Shown here: positions 44,613 through 54,530 of the stretch, in pieces
Numbering within the stretch: position 1 is the stretch's first letter
Layout of the letters: each line of letters begins with the position of its first letter
NCBI GenBank assembly: GCA_964036045.1
Contig: OZ038395.1
Coordinates: forward strand, 12,133,298 to 12,197,297
Direction: 5' to 3'
DNA length: 64,000 bases
From: Eutreptiella sp. 'Long Island Sound 2002'
Lineage: Eukaryota; Euglenozoa; Euglenophyceae; Eutreptiales; Eutreptiaceae
Program-made: the position numbers and the translations under genes
Notes under the pieces: model-generated
Databases searched by the model: none
The model's input: only the letters and a program-made list of their open reading frames with translations
Told to the model about the DNA's origin: nothing

Positions 44613-44864
44613 GCCTGAGTACTCCCCAGCTCTACTCACGGGCTGGGTGCCGGGTGCGAAGCCCCCGACGACAGGGCCCGGGCACTGCCAATAGGCGGTG
44701 TACTAACAGTGTCGGGTGCGCGCACGTCCCAGTGCCAAGCACCATCCCCAGGGACCCCGCGGCCCCTAGTACCGGCCGCCTTGGCCCTGGGAACGGTCAG
44801 CGACCCCCCGTAGAGGACGGCTGACCAAGCCTCCCCCTCCTCTCTTCCCCTACGCGCCCGCCCA
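44613..44864. repeat. 252-bp segment, copy 1
   Basis: Virtually identical to 61431-61682 (two mismatches noticed, near 44816-44819). Both copies directly follow a CACAN pentamer array. No coding or RNA family recognised. Confidence 0.9.
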
Positions 44865-45626
44865 CGCACCGGGCCCAAACCGAAGCCCAGACACGCGCCC
44901 CTCCTGGCGCTCCTGCCCCAGCCCCCCCCACGGCCGCCCCTCCGCATGCCCCGTCGGCCCCTCCCCCCTGTGCTGCCTCCTCTCCTCGCCCCCTGCTGCC
45001 TCACCCATCCCAAAACCCTCCCTGACCCTACTCCTCTTACAGGCTGGCAGCGCCTGAGCGGCGCGCCCCCAGGGCCCCGCATCGGCGGCCGGCCGCGTGA
45101 GGGTGTCAGCCACACCGAGGAGGCCCCTATGCGGGGGCTTCAATGGCGCGACAGGGTCAACGGGGGTATGATGGGTGTGTGAGTGGGTAAGATTTTATGA
45201 GAGACAATCTATGAGAATGAGTTTATGAGAAACAGTCCCTGTCCCCGTCCGGCTGGACGCCCCGGTATCGGTATCCAACATCCTTTAGGTACGGTATAAG
45301 GCCCCCCGGCCACCACCCCGGCGCCAACACCAGGGAGGGCGTCCGGGAGGGGTAACAGCCCCCGATCCCCCAAAGGCAGCCCCAAAGGTGAGCGCACCAC
45401 TGGCGGGGCATGTCTGCGGGGTAAACAAATGCGCTGAGTAAAACCCTAATGTAATAATTAGTGCCTACTGCCATAAGTAATGCTTAACCGGGTAAAACGG
45501 CCCTCTCCCGGTGCCGGTTTAGTGCGCAGTCCCCAGAGCCGGACCCGACCGGCCGTACTGAGGCGAGCCCAGAAATGGGTATGGCAGGCCAGACTTTAAG
45601 TGCTGGTAGCCACGCCTCAGTACACT
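44865..45626. other. Unique sequence, no supported gene
   Basis: C-rich first third weakly resembles the sequence after the second 252-bp copy. The remainder has no recognisable feature. Confidence 0.4.
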
Positions 45627-45768
45627 CCGTGGGCTCATAAGGCCCACGGGGGCCCCAAACACCGTTACGTTCGGGAGTTAAGCCCCGGCGGTGTTTGGGG
45701 TTGTTCCTGGTTAAGAGGACTCACGTTGAGTCCAAGATACTGTTACCCCGGGGTTATGACCCCCGGTA
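45627..45768. other. Cluster of four strong hairpins
   Basis: Stems: 45627-45634 with 45642-45649 (8 bp, 7-base loop); 45653-45664 with 45689-45700 (12 bp, perfect, 24-base loop); 45717-45723 with 45727-45733 (7 bp, 3-base loop); 45744-45754 with 45759-45768 (9 bp with a bulge, 4-base loop). All are contiguous within 142 bp. No known RNA family recognised. Confidence 0.6.
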
Positions 45769-45822
45769 CTGCCTGCTTACTTGCCTGCTGCTGCTAAGAG
45801 GTAGGAGGGAGTACCCACGGGT

Positions 45823-48486
45823 CCTGCCGGAGGCTCCGAACACCCCCTGGGCTGGGCTCCCCGTCCCCCCCAGGCCGGTGCGCCCGGTTCTTCGAAGATG
45901 ATGGCCCCCAACTGGCCTGGCAGGAGGCTCCGAACACCCCCTGGGCAGGACTCCCCGTCCCCCCCGGGCCGGCGCGCCCGGTTCTCTGAAGAAGATGGCC
46001 CCCCATTGGCCTGGCAGGAGGCTCCGAACACCCCCTGGGCAGGACTCCCCGTCCCCCCCGGGCCGGTGCGCCCGGTTCTCTGAAGAAGGTGGCCCCCCAT
46101 TGGCCTGGCAGGAGACTCCGAACACCCCCTGGGCAGGACTCCCCGTCCCCCCCAGGCCGGTGCGCCCGGTTCTCTGAAGAAGATGGCCCCCCCTTGGCCT
46201 GGCAGGAGACTCCGAACACCCCCTGGGCAGGACTCCCCGTCCCCCCCGGGCCGGTGCGCCCGGTTCTCCGGAGATACTGGCCCCCCATTGGCCTGGCAGG
46301 AGGCTCCGAACACCCCCTGGGCAGGACTCCCCGTCCCCCCCGGGCCGGCGACCGGTTCTCTGCAGAAGATGGCCCCCCCTTGGCCTGGCAGGAGACTCCG
46401 AACACCCCCTGGGCAGGACTCCCCGTCCCCCCCGGGCCGGTGCGCCCGGTTCTCTGAAGAAGATGGCCCCCCATTGGCCTGGCAGGAGACTCCGAACACC
46501 CCCTGGGCTGGGCTCCCCGTCCCCCCCGGTCCGGTGCGCCCGGTTCTCTGAAGAAGATGGCCCCCCATTGGCCTGGCAGGAGGCTCCGAACACCCCCTGG
46601 GCAGGACTCCCCGTCCCCCCCGGGCCGGTGCGCCCGGTTCTCTGAAGAAGATGGCCCCCCATTGGCCTGGCAAGAGGCTCCGACCACCCCCTGGGCAGGA
46701 CTCCCCGTCCCCCCCAGGCCGGTGCGCCCGGTTCTCTGAAGAAGATGGCCCCCCATTGGCCTGGCAGGAGGCTCCGAACACCCCCTGGGCTGGGCTCCCC
46801 GTCCCGCCCAGGCCGGTGCGCCCGGTTCTCCGAAGATGATGGGCTCCCATTGGCCTTGCGGGAGGCTCCGAACACCCCCTGGGCTGGGCTCCCCGTCCCC
46901 CCCACGCCGGTGCGCCCGGTTCTCTGAAGCAGATGGCCCCCCATAGGCCTTGCAGGAGGCTCCGAACACCCCCTGGGCAGGACTCCCCGTCCCCCCCGGG
47001 CCGGTGCGCCCGGTTCTCCGAAAATACTGGCCCCCCACTGGCCTTGCAGGAGGTTCCGGACACCCCCCTGGGCTGGGCTCCCCGTCCCCCCAAGGCAGGT
47101 GCGCCCGGTTCTCTGAAGAAGATGGCCCCCCAATGGCCTTGCAGGAGGCTCCGACCACCCCCTGGGCAGGACTCCCCGTCCCCCCCAAGCCGGTGCGCCC
47201 GGCTCTCTGAAGATGATGGCCCCCCATTGGCCTTGCAGGAGGCTCCGAACACCCCCTGGCCTGGGCTCCCCGTCCCCGCCAGGCAGGTGCGCCCGGTTCT
47301 CCGAAGATGATGGCCCCCCATTGGCCTTGCAGGAGGCTCCGAACACCCCCTGGGCTGGGCTCCCCGTCCCCCCCAGGCCGGTGCGCCCGGTTCTCTGAAG
47401 CAGATGGCCCCCCGTTGGCCTTGCAGGAGGCTCCGAACACCCCCTGGGCTGGACTCCCCGTGCCCCCAAGGACGGTGCGGCTGGTTCTCCGAAGATGATG
47501 GCCCCCCACTGGCCTGGCAGGAGGCTCCGAACACCCCCTGGGCTGGGGTCCCCGTCCCCCCCAGGCAGGTGCGACCGGTTCTCTGAAGAAGATGGCCCCC
47601 CATTGGCCTTACAGGAGGCTCCGAACACCCCCTGGGCTGGACTCCCCGTCCCCCCTAGGCCGGTGCGCCCGGTTCTCTGAAGATGATGGCCCCCCATTGG
47701 CCTTGCAGGAGGCTCCGAACACCCCCTGGGCTGGACTCCCCGTCCCCCCAGGCCGGTGCGCCCGGTTCTCCGAAGATGATGGCCCCCCATAGGCCTTGCA
47801 GGAGGCTCCGAACACCCCCTGGGCTGGACTCCCCGTCCCCCCCAGGCCGGTGCGCCCAGTTCTCCGAAGATGATGGCCCCCCATAGGCCTTGCAGGAGGC
47901 TCCGACCACCCCCTGGGCAGGACTCCCCGTCCCCCCAGGCCGGTGCGCCCGGGTCTTTGCATATGGTGGCCCCTCGTGGGCCTTGCAGGAGGTTCCGGAC
48001 ACCCCCCTGGGCTGGACTCCCCGTCCCCCCCGGGCCGGTGTGCCCGGTGCTTAGACGATGCCGCCTCCCCATGGGCCCAGAGGGATACTCCGACCACCCC
48101 CTGGGCTGGACTCCCCGTCCCCCCCAGGCCGGTGTGCCCGGTTCTTAGACGCAGCTGCCTCCCCATGGGCCCAAAAGGATACTCCGACCACCCCCTGGGC
48201 TGGACTCCCCGTCCCCCCCGGGCCAGTGTGCCTGGTTTTTGGACGAAGCTGCCTCCCCATGGGCCCTGCAGGATACTCCGACCACCCCCTGGGCTGGACT
48301 CCCCGTCCCCCCGGGCCGGTGTGCCCGGTTCTTAGACAATGCCGCCTCCCCATGGGCCCTGAAGGTTACTCCGACCACCCCTTGGGCTGGACTCCCCGTC
48401 CCCCCAGGCCGGTGTGCCCGGTTCTTAGACAATGCTGCCTCCCCATGGGCCCTGAAGGTTACTCCGACCACCCCCTGGGCTGGACT
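45823..48486. repeat. 94-bp tandem repeat array, about 28 copies
   Basis: Consensus includes GGAGGCTCCGAACACCCCCT, GGACTCCCCGTCCCCCC, GGTGCGCCCGGTTCTCTGAA and GATGGCCCCCCATTGGCC. Copies left of about 46850 contain TTGGCCTGGCAGG, those to the right TTGGCCTTGCAGG, and the last five (from about 48050) form a third subfamily with CCTCCCCATGGGCCC and TTAGAC. Because 94 is not a multiple of three, all three minus-strand frames read through; these are not genes. Confidence 0.95.
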
Positions 48487-51400
48487 GAGGCAGTGTATTG
48501 CAGGAGGTCCACTGCCCACTGCCCCCAGGCGGTGAGGCAGCGTACTGCAGGAGGTCCACTGCCAACTGCCCCCCCGCAGTGGGGCAGTGTACTGCAGGAG
48601 GCCCACTGCCCACTGCCCCCAGGCGGTGAGGCAGTGTACTGCAGGAGGTCCACTGCCCACTGCCCCCAGTCAGTGGGGCGGTGTATAGAAGGAGGTCCAC
48701 TGCCCGCTGCCCCCGGCCATTGGGGCAGTGTACTGCAGGAGTTCCACTGCCCACTGCCCCCAGGCAGTGAGGCAGTGTATTGCAGCAGGTCCACTGCCCA
48801 CTGTACCCAGGCAGTGGGGCGGTGTACTGCAGGAGTTCCACTGCCCACTGCCCCCAGGCAGTGGGGCAGTGTATTGCAGGAGGTCCACTGCCCACTGCCC
48901 CCAGGCAGTGGGGCAGTGCATTGCAGGAGTTCCACTGCCCACTGCCCCCCAGGCAGTGAGGCAGTGTACTGCAGGAGTTCCACTGCCCACTGCCCCCAGG
49001 CAGTGAGGCAGTGTACTGCAGGAGGTCTACTGCCCACTGCCCCCAGGCAGTGAGGCAGTATATTGCAGGAGGTCCACTGCCCACTGCCCCCAGGCAGTGG
49101 GGCAGTATTTTGCAGGAGATCCACTGCCCACTGCCCCCGGGGGGGGGCAGTGTACTGCACGAGGTCCACTGCCCACTGGCCCCAAGGCAGTGAGGCAGTG
49201 TATTGCAGGAGGTCCACTGCCCACTGCCCTCAGGCAGTGGGGCAGTGTACTGCAGGAGGTCCACTGCCCACTGCCCCAAGGCAGTGAGGCAGTGTATTGC
49301 GGGAGGTCCACTGCCCACTGCCCCTAGGCAGTGGGGCAGTGCGTTGAAGGAGGTCCACTGCCCGCTGCCCCCAGGCAGTGAGGCAGTGTTTTGCAGGAGG
49401 TCCGCTGCCCGCTGCCCCCAGGCAGTGAGGCAGTGCATTGTAGGAGGTCCACTGCCCACTAACCCCAGGCAGTGAGGCAGTGCATTGCACGAGTTCCACT
49501 GCCCACTGCCCGCAGGCAGTGGGGCAGTGCATTGAAGGAGGTCCACTGCCCGCTGCCCCCAGGCAGTGAGGCAGTGCATTGCAGGAGGTCCACTGCCCAC
49601 TGCCCCCAGGCGGTGAGGCAGTGTACTGCAGGAGGTCCACTGCCCACTGCCCCCAGGCAGTGGGGCAGTGCATTGAAGGAGGTCCACTGCCCCCTGCCCC
49701 CGGGCAGTGGGGCAGAGCATTGCAGGAGTTGCACTGCCCCGTGCCCCCAGGCAGTGAGATAGGCCATTGCAGGAGTTGCGCTGCCCCCTGCCCCCAGGCA
49801 GTGGGGCAGAGCATTGCAGGAATTCCACTGCCCACTGCCCCCAGGCAGTGAGGCGGTGCATTGCAGGAGTTGCACTGCCTACTGCCCGAGGGCAGTGAGG
49901 CAATGCATTGCAGGAGTTGCACTGCCCACTGCCCCCAGGCAGTGAGGCAGTGTATTGCAGGAGTTCCACTGCCCACTGCCCCCAGGCAGTGAGGCAGTGC
50001 GTCGCAGGAGTTGCACTGCCCACTGCTCCCGGGCAGTGAGGCGGTGTACTGCGGGAGTTCCACTGTCCACTGCCCCCAGGCAGTGAGGCAGTGCATTGCA
50101 GGAGTTGCGCTGCCCACTGCCCCCAGGCAATGGGGCAGAGCATTGCAGGAGTTCCACTGCCCACTGCCCCCAGGCAGTGAGGCAGTGCATTGCAGGAGTT
50201 GCACTGCCCACTGCCCCTAGGCAGTGAGGCAGTCAGTGCATTGCAGGAGCTGCACTGCCCACTGCCCCCAGGCAGTGAGGCAGTGCATTGCAGGAGGTCC
50301 ACTGCCCACTGCCCCCAGGCAGTGGGGCAGTGCGTTGCAGGAGCTGCACTGCCCACTGCCCCCAGGCAGTGTGGCAGTGTATTGCAGGAGTTGCACTGCC
50401 CCCTGCCCCCAGGCAGTGAGATAGGGCATTGCAGGAGTGTTGCGCTGCCCCCTGCCCCCAGGCAGTGGGGCAGAGCATTGCACGAATTCCACTGCCCACT
50501 GACCCTAGGCAGTGAGGCAGTGCATTGCAAAAGTTGCACTGCCCACTGCCCCCAGGCAGTGAGGCAGTGTATTGCAGGAGTTCCACTGCCCACTGCCCCC
50601 AGGCAGTGAGGCAGTGCGTCGCAGGAGTTGCACTGCCCACTGCTCCCGGGCAGTGAGGCGGTGTACTGCGGGAGTCACAGTGTCCACTGCCCCCAGGCAG
50701 TGAGGCAGTGCATTGCAGGAGTTCCACTGCCCACTGCAACCAGGCAGTGGGGCAGAGCATTGCAGGAGTTCCCCTGCCCACTGCCCCCAGGCAGTGAGGC
50801 AGTGCATTGCAGGAGTTGCACTGCCCACTGCCCCTAGGCAGTGAGCCACTGCATTGCAGGAGTTGCACTGCCCACTGCCCCCAGGCAGTGAGGCAGTGCA
50901 TTGCAGGAGTTGCACTGCCCACTGCTTCCAGGCAGTGAGGTAATGCATTGCAGGGGTTGCACTGCCCACTGCCCCCAGGCAGTGAGGCAGTGGATTGCAG
51001 GAGTTCCAATGCCCACTGCCCCCGGGCAGTGAGGCAGTGCGTCGCAGGAGTTGCACTGCCCACTGCTCCCGGGCAGTGAGGCGGTGTACTGCGGGAGTCA
51101 CAGTGTCCACTGCCCCCAGGCAGTGAGGCAGTGCATCGCAGGAGTTGCACAGCCCACTGCCCCCAGGCAGTGTGGCAGTGTATTGCACGAGTTGCACTGC
51201 CCACTGCCCCAGGGCAGTGAGCCACTGCATTGCAGGAGTTGCACTGCCCACTGCCCCTAGGCAGTGAGGCAGTGCATTGCAGGAGTTGCACTGCCCACTG
51301 CTCTCAGGCAGTGAGGTAATGCATTGCAGGAGTTGCACTGCCCACTGCCCCCAGCCAGTGAGGCAGTGCATTGCAGGAGCTGCACTGCCCACTGCCCCCA

Positions 51401-52675
51401 GGCAGTGAGGCAGTGTATTGCAGGAGTTCCACTGCCCACTGCCCCCAGGCAGTGAGGCAGTGCGTCGCAGGAGTTGCACTGCCCACTGCTCCCGGGCAGT
51501 GAGGCGGTGTACTGCGGGAGTCACAGTGTCCACTGCCCCCAGGCAGTGAGGCAGTGCATTGCAGGAGTTCCACTGCCCACTGCAACCAGGCAGTGGGGCA
51601 GAGCATTGCAGGAGTTCCCCTGCCCACTGCCCCCAGGCAGTGAGGCAGTGCATTGCAGGAGTTGCACTGCCCACTGCCCCTAGGCAGTGAGCCACTGCAT
51701 TGCAGGAGTTGCACTGCCCACTGCCCCCAGGCAGTGAGGCAGTGCATTGCAGGAGTTGCACTGCCCACTGCTTCCAGGCAGTGAGGTAATGCATTGCAGG
51801 GGTTGCACTGCCCACTGCCCCCAGGCAGTGAGGCAGTGTATTGCAGGAGTTCCACTGCCCACTGCCCCCGGGCAGTGAGGCAGTGCGTCGCAGGAGTTGC
51901 ACTGCCCACTGCTCCCGGGCAGTGAGGCGGTGTACTGCGGGAGTCACAGTGTCCACTGCCCCCAGGCAGTGAGGCAGTGCATCGCAGGAGTTGCACAGCC
52001 CACTGCCCCCAGGCAGTGTGGCAGTGTATTGCACGAGTTGCACTGCCCACTGCCCCAGGGCAGTGAGCCACTGCATTGCAGGAGTTGCACTGCCCACTGC
52101 CCCCAGGCAGTGAGGCAGTGCATTGCAGGAGTTGCACTGCCCACTGCTCTCAGGCAGTGAGGTAATGCATTGCAGGAGTTGCACTGCCCACTGCCCCCAG
52201 CCAGTGAGGCAGTGCATTGCAGGAGCTGCACTGCCCACTGCCCCCAGGCAGCGGGGCAGTGCACTGCAGGAGTTGCACTGCCTACTGCCCGAGGGCAGTG
52301 AGGCAGTGCATTGCAGAAGTTGCACTGCCCACTGCCCCCAGGCAGTGGGGCAGTGTATGGCAGGAGTTGCGCTGCCCACTGCCCCCAGGCAGTGGGGCAG
52401 AGCATTGCAGGAGTTCCACTGCCCACTGCCCCTAGGCGGTGAGGCAGTCAGTGCATTGCAGGAGCTGCATTGCCCACTGCCCCCAGGCAGTGAGGCAGTG
52501 CATTGCAGGAGTTCCACTGCCCACTGCCCCCAGGCAGTGAGCCAGTGCATTGCAGGAGTTGCACTGCCCACCGCCCCAGGGCAGTGAGGCAATGCATTGC
52601 AGGGGTTGCACTGCCCACTGCCCCTAGGTAGTGAGGCAGTGCATTGCAGGAGTTGCACTGTCCACCGCCCCCAGG
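48487..52675. repeat. 47-bp tandem repeat array A, about 89 copies
   Basis: Unit begins GGCAGTGAGGCAGTGCA, then TTGCAGGAGT, then TGCACTGCCCACTGCC and CCCA. The two outer parts are near-perfect inverted repeats, so each unit can form a 16-bp hairpin. Higher-order periods of 423 bp (9 units) and 846 bp (18 units) are visible between 50600 and 52330. Confidence 0.95.
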
Positions 52676-52882
52676 CCCTCGTCAGGCCGGGCCCACCCCG
52701 CCCGCCACCCGTCCAGGACTCCTCCCTGGGCCAGAGGTGCAGCCTGTGAGGGGCAGATGCACCACTGCCACACACAGTGCACCTGCTCGATATCTGGTGG
52801 CCTGGCACCAGGATAAAAACCCCCAGGATGGTAGCTGTGGGACGGATTGCCCACAAGCACAGCCAGGCAACGGCCACGTATT

Positions 52883-52933
52883 TACTCACTCACTCACTCA
52901 CTCACTCACTCACTCACTCACTCGCTCACTCAC
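52883..52933. repeat. (CTCA)n microsatellite
   Basis: Twelve or so CTCA units with one CTCG variant. Confidence 0.9.
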
Positions 52934-53029
52934 CCGCGTCAGCCCAGGGCCCACCCCTGCCACCCGCCGAGGGCCCCCCAGCCGCCCAGGCCCACCCACG
53001 CTCCCCCTTCACGCGCCGGCTCACTGGCA

Positions 53030-53720
53030 GGGTACCACCGTGGTGCCGTCGACGAATACGTGCGCCGCCGTGGCACGATCTTCGGGGCAGAGCGCCGTCG
53101 TGGCACTGCCCAGCCGTGACGCCAGTCCAGTGGCGAAGCGCCATCGTGGTGCCGCCAGCGTGCACGTGCGCCACCGTGGCGCGGCTGACGCACAGGTATG
53201 CCATTGCTGTGCCTCCTCTAGGGCCATGTTGACGGGAATGGCGCCAGCTCAGCAGCAGAGCGCCTCCGTGGTACAGCCTGCGCACAAATGCGCCGTCGTG
53301 GCGCCGCCCTCATGGCATAGCGCCACCATGGCGCCTACTCAGTGGCAGAGCGCTGCCGTGGTGCAGCCAACGTACAGGTATGCCGTTGCTGCGCAACCTT
53401 CAGGGCAGTGCGCCACCGTGGCCCGCGCCCCGACAGCTCTGCGCCGACATGGCGCGGGCTCAATGGCGGGGCACCATCGTGGTGCCGCCCTATGCCTCCG
53501 TGGCGCCGGTTCAGCGGCAGAGCGCCATCGTGGTGCCGCCAACGAACACGTGCGCCGTCGTGGCGCAATTCTCAGGGCAGAGCGCCACCGCGGCGCTGCC
53601 CAGACAGCTCTGTGCCGACGTGGCGCCAGTTCAGTGACATGGCACCACCGTGGTGCAATCGACGTCCACATGCGCCGTCGTGGCGCAATCTTCAGGGCAG
53701 AGCGCCACCGTGGTGCTGCC
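53030..53720. repeat. Irregular array of short hairpins (GCGCCA-N3-TGGCGC type)
   Basis: More than twenty imperfect dyads such as GGCACCATCGTGGTGCC and TGCGCCGTCGTGGCGCA recur, mostly 28-31 or about 47 bp apart, with linker motifs CAGGGCAGAGCGCCA and ACGTGCGCC. Confidence 0.7.
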
Positions 53721-54530
53721 CAGACGGTCTTCGTGCGCCAGCCTGGCCATGGTGTATCCTCCAGGCCGATACACGAGGCACCATGGCGAGGTCTGCACCT
53801 GGCGCTCCGCCAACCCCCGTGACACCCCGTGCAGAGGTGACGTGTCATCGGCGGTACTCACCGCCTCACGTGCCATCGGCGAACGTCGCCGTCTCGCTCG
53901 GGCACCATCGTGGTGCCATTTTCTCGGTCACGTGCCGTCTCAGTGCACGTATCGTGGGGCTCGTCGTTTGGGCTCGGCCTTTGCGGCCGGGCGTCGTCAG
54001 GGACCTCCACGGCGGTGCACCACCGTGGTGCTATGGCTGTGACGCACGTCCCGCACTCACAGAACCCGGGGGTACCCAGGCCCCCGGCGGTGCGCGTGAT
54101 CGTGTAACGTGACCGTACTCGCGCCGCCGGCGGTACTCAGCCCGCCGGCAGTGCGCATAGTCGTGCTGGGCCGCGTTCTATTTAGCCCGGCGACGTTTTC
54201 AAGTCGGGGGTGATGCCCCGGGAGACCCACACCTTCCGTGCCCGTTGATCCTGGGACATCTCCGCGGGTGTTATCCAGGACAGTTCGGAGCGGTCGGTGG
54301 CCGGGACCGGAGAGCAGATCGGACCGTAGCGTGGTCGTACACCGGCGCTTAGACCCAGACGGCCTGCTGGGAGGGGCGTTCTCAGGTGTGCGACGAGATT
54401 CGTCTTGCTCTAGCGGAGGTAAGACGGAGGACTCCCTCGGCAGAGCCTGCGTTTGGCCCCTGAGGGACGACGCCAAGGCTCACCGTACGTGGGACCGCGG
54501 CAGGCGCTCCTCCTCCTCCTCCTCCTCCTC

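Larger units (their letters stand above)
52676..54530. other. 1.85-kb insert splitting the 47-bp array
   Basis: Non-array sequence bounded on both sides by CCCCCAGG, which is also part of each 47-bp unit. It contains (CTCA)n at 52883-52933, a block of short GCGCCA/TGGCGC dyads (53030-53720), a unique part, and (CTC)n at 54508-54530. No domain-bearing frame is seen, so it is not an obvious autonomous element. Confidence 0.6.

Noticed and set aside
42865-44694. Long reading frames of 300-580 codons over the CACAA array (Cys/Val-rich on minus, His/Thr/Gln-rich on plus)
   Set aside because: A stop-free pentamer is open in all frames; the frames are periodic products of the repeat. Only the non-repeat ferredoxin part at 43173-43638 is kept.
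45655-45700. 5S rRNA because of a GGGAGTTAAGC motif
   Set aside because: Only the motif resembles 5S rRNA; the surrounding stems and length do not fit.
45754-48166. Minus-strand frames of up to 772 codons in the 94-bp array
   Set aside because: All three frames are open because 94 bp is not a multiple of three and the unit lacks stops; composition simply follows the repeat.
48487-52675. CRISPR array
   Set aside because: Direct contiguous 47-bp units without unique spacers, in a eukaryotic context and without cas genes.
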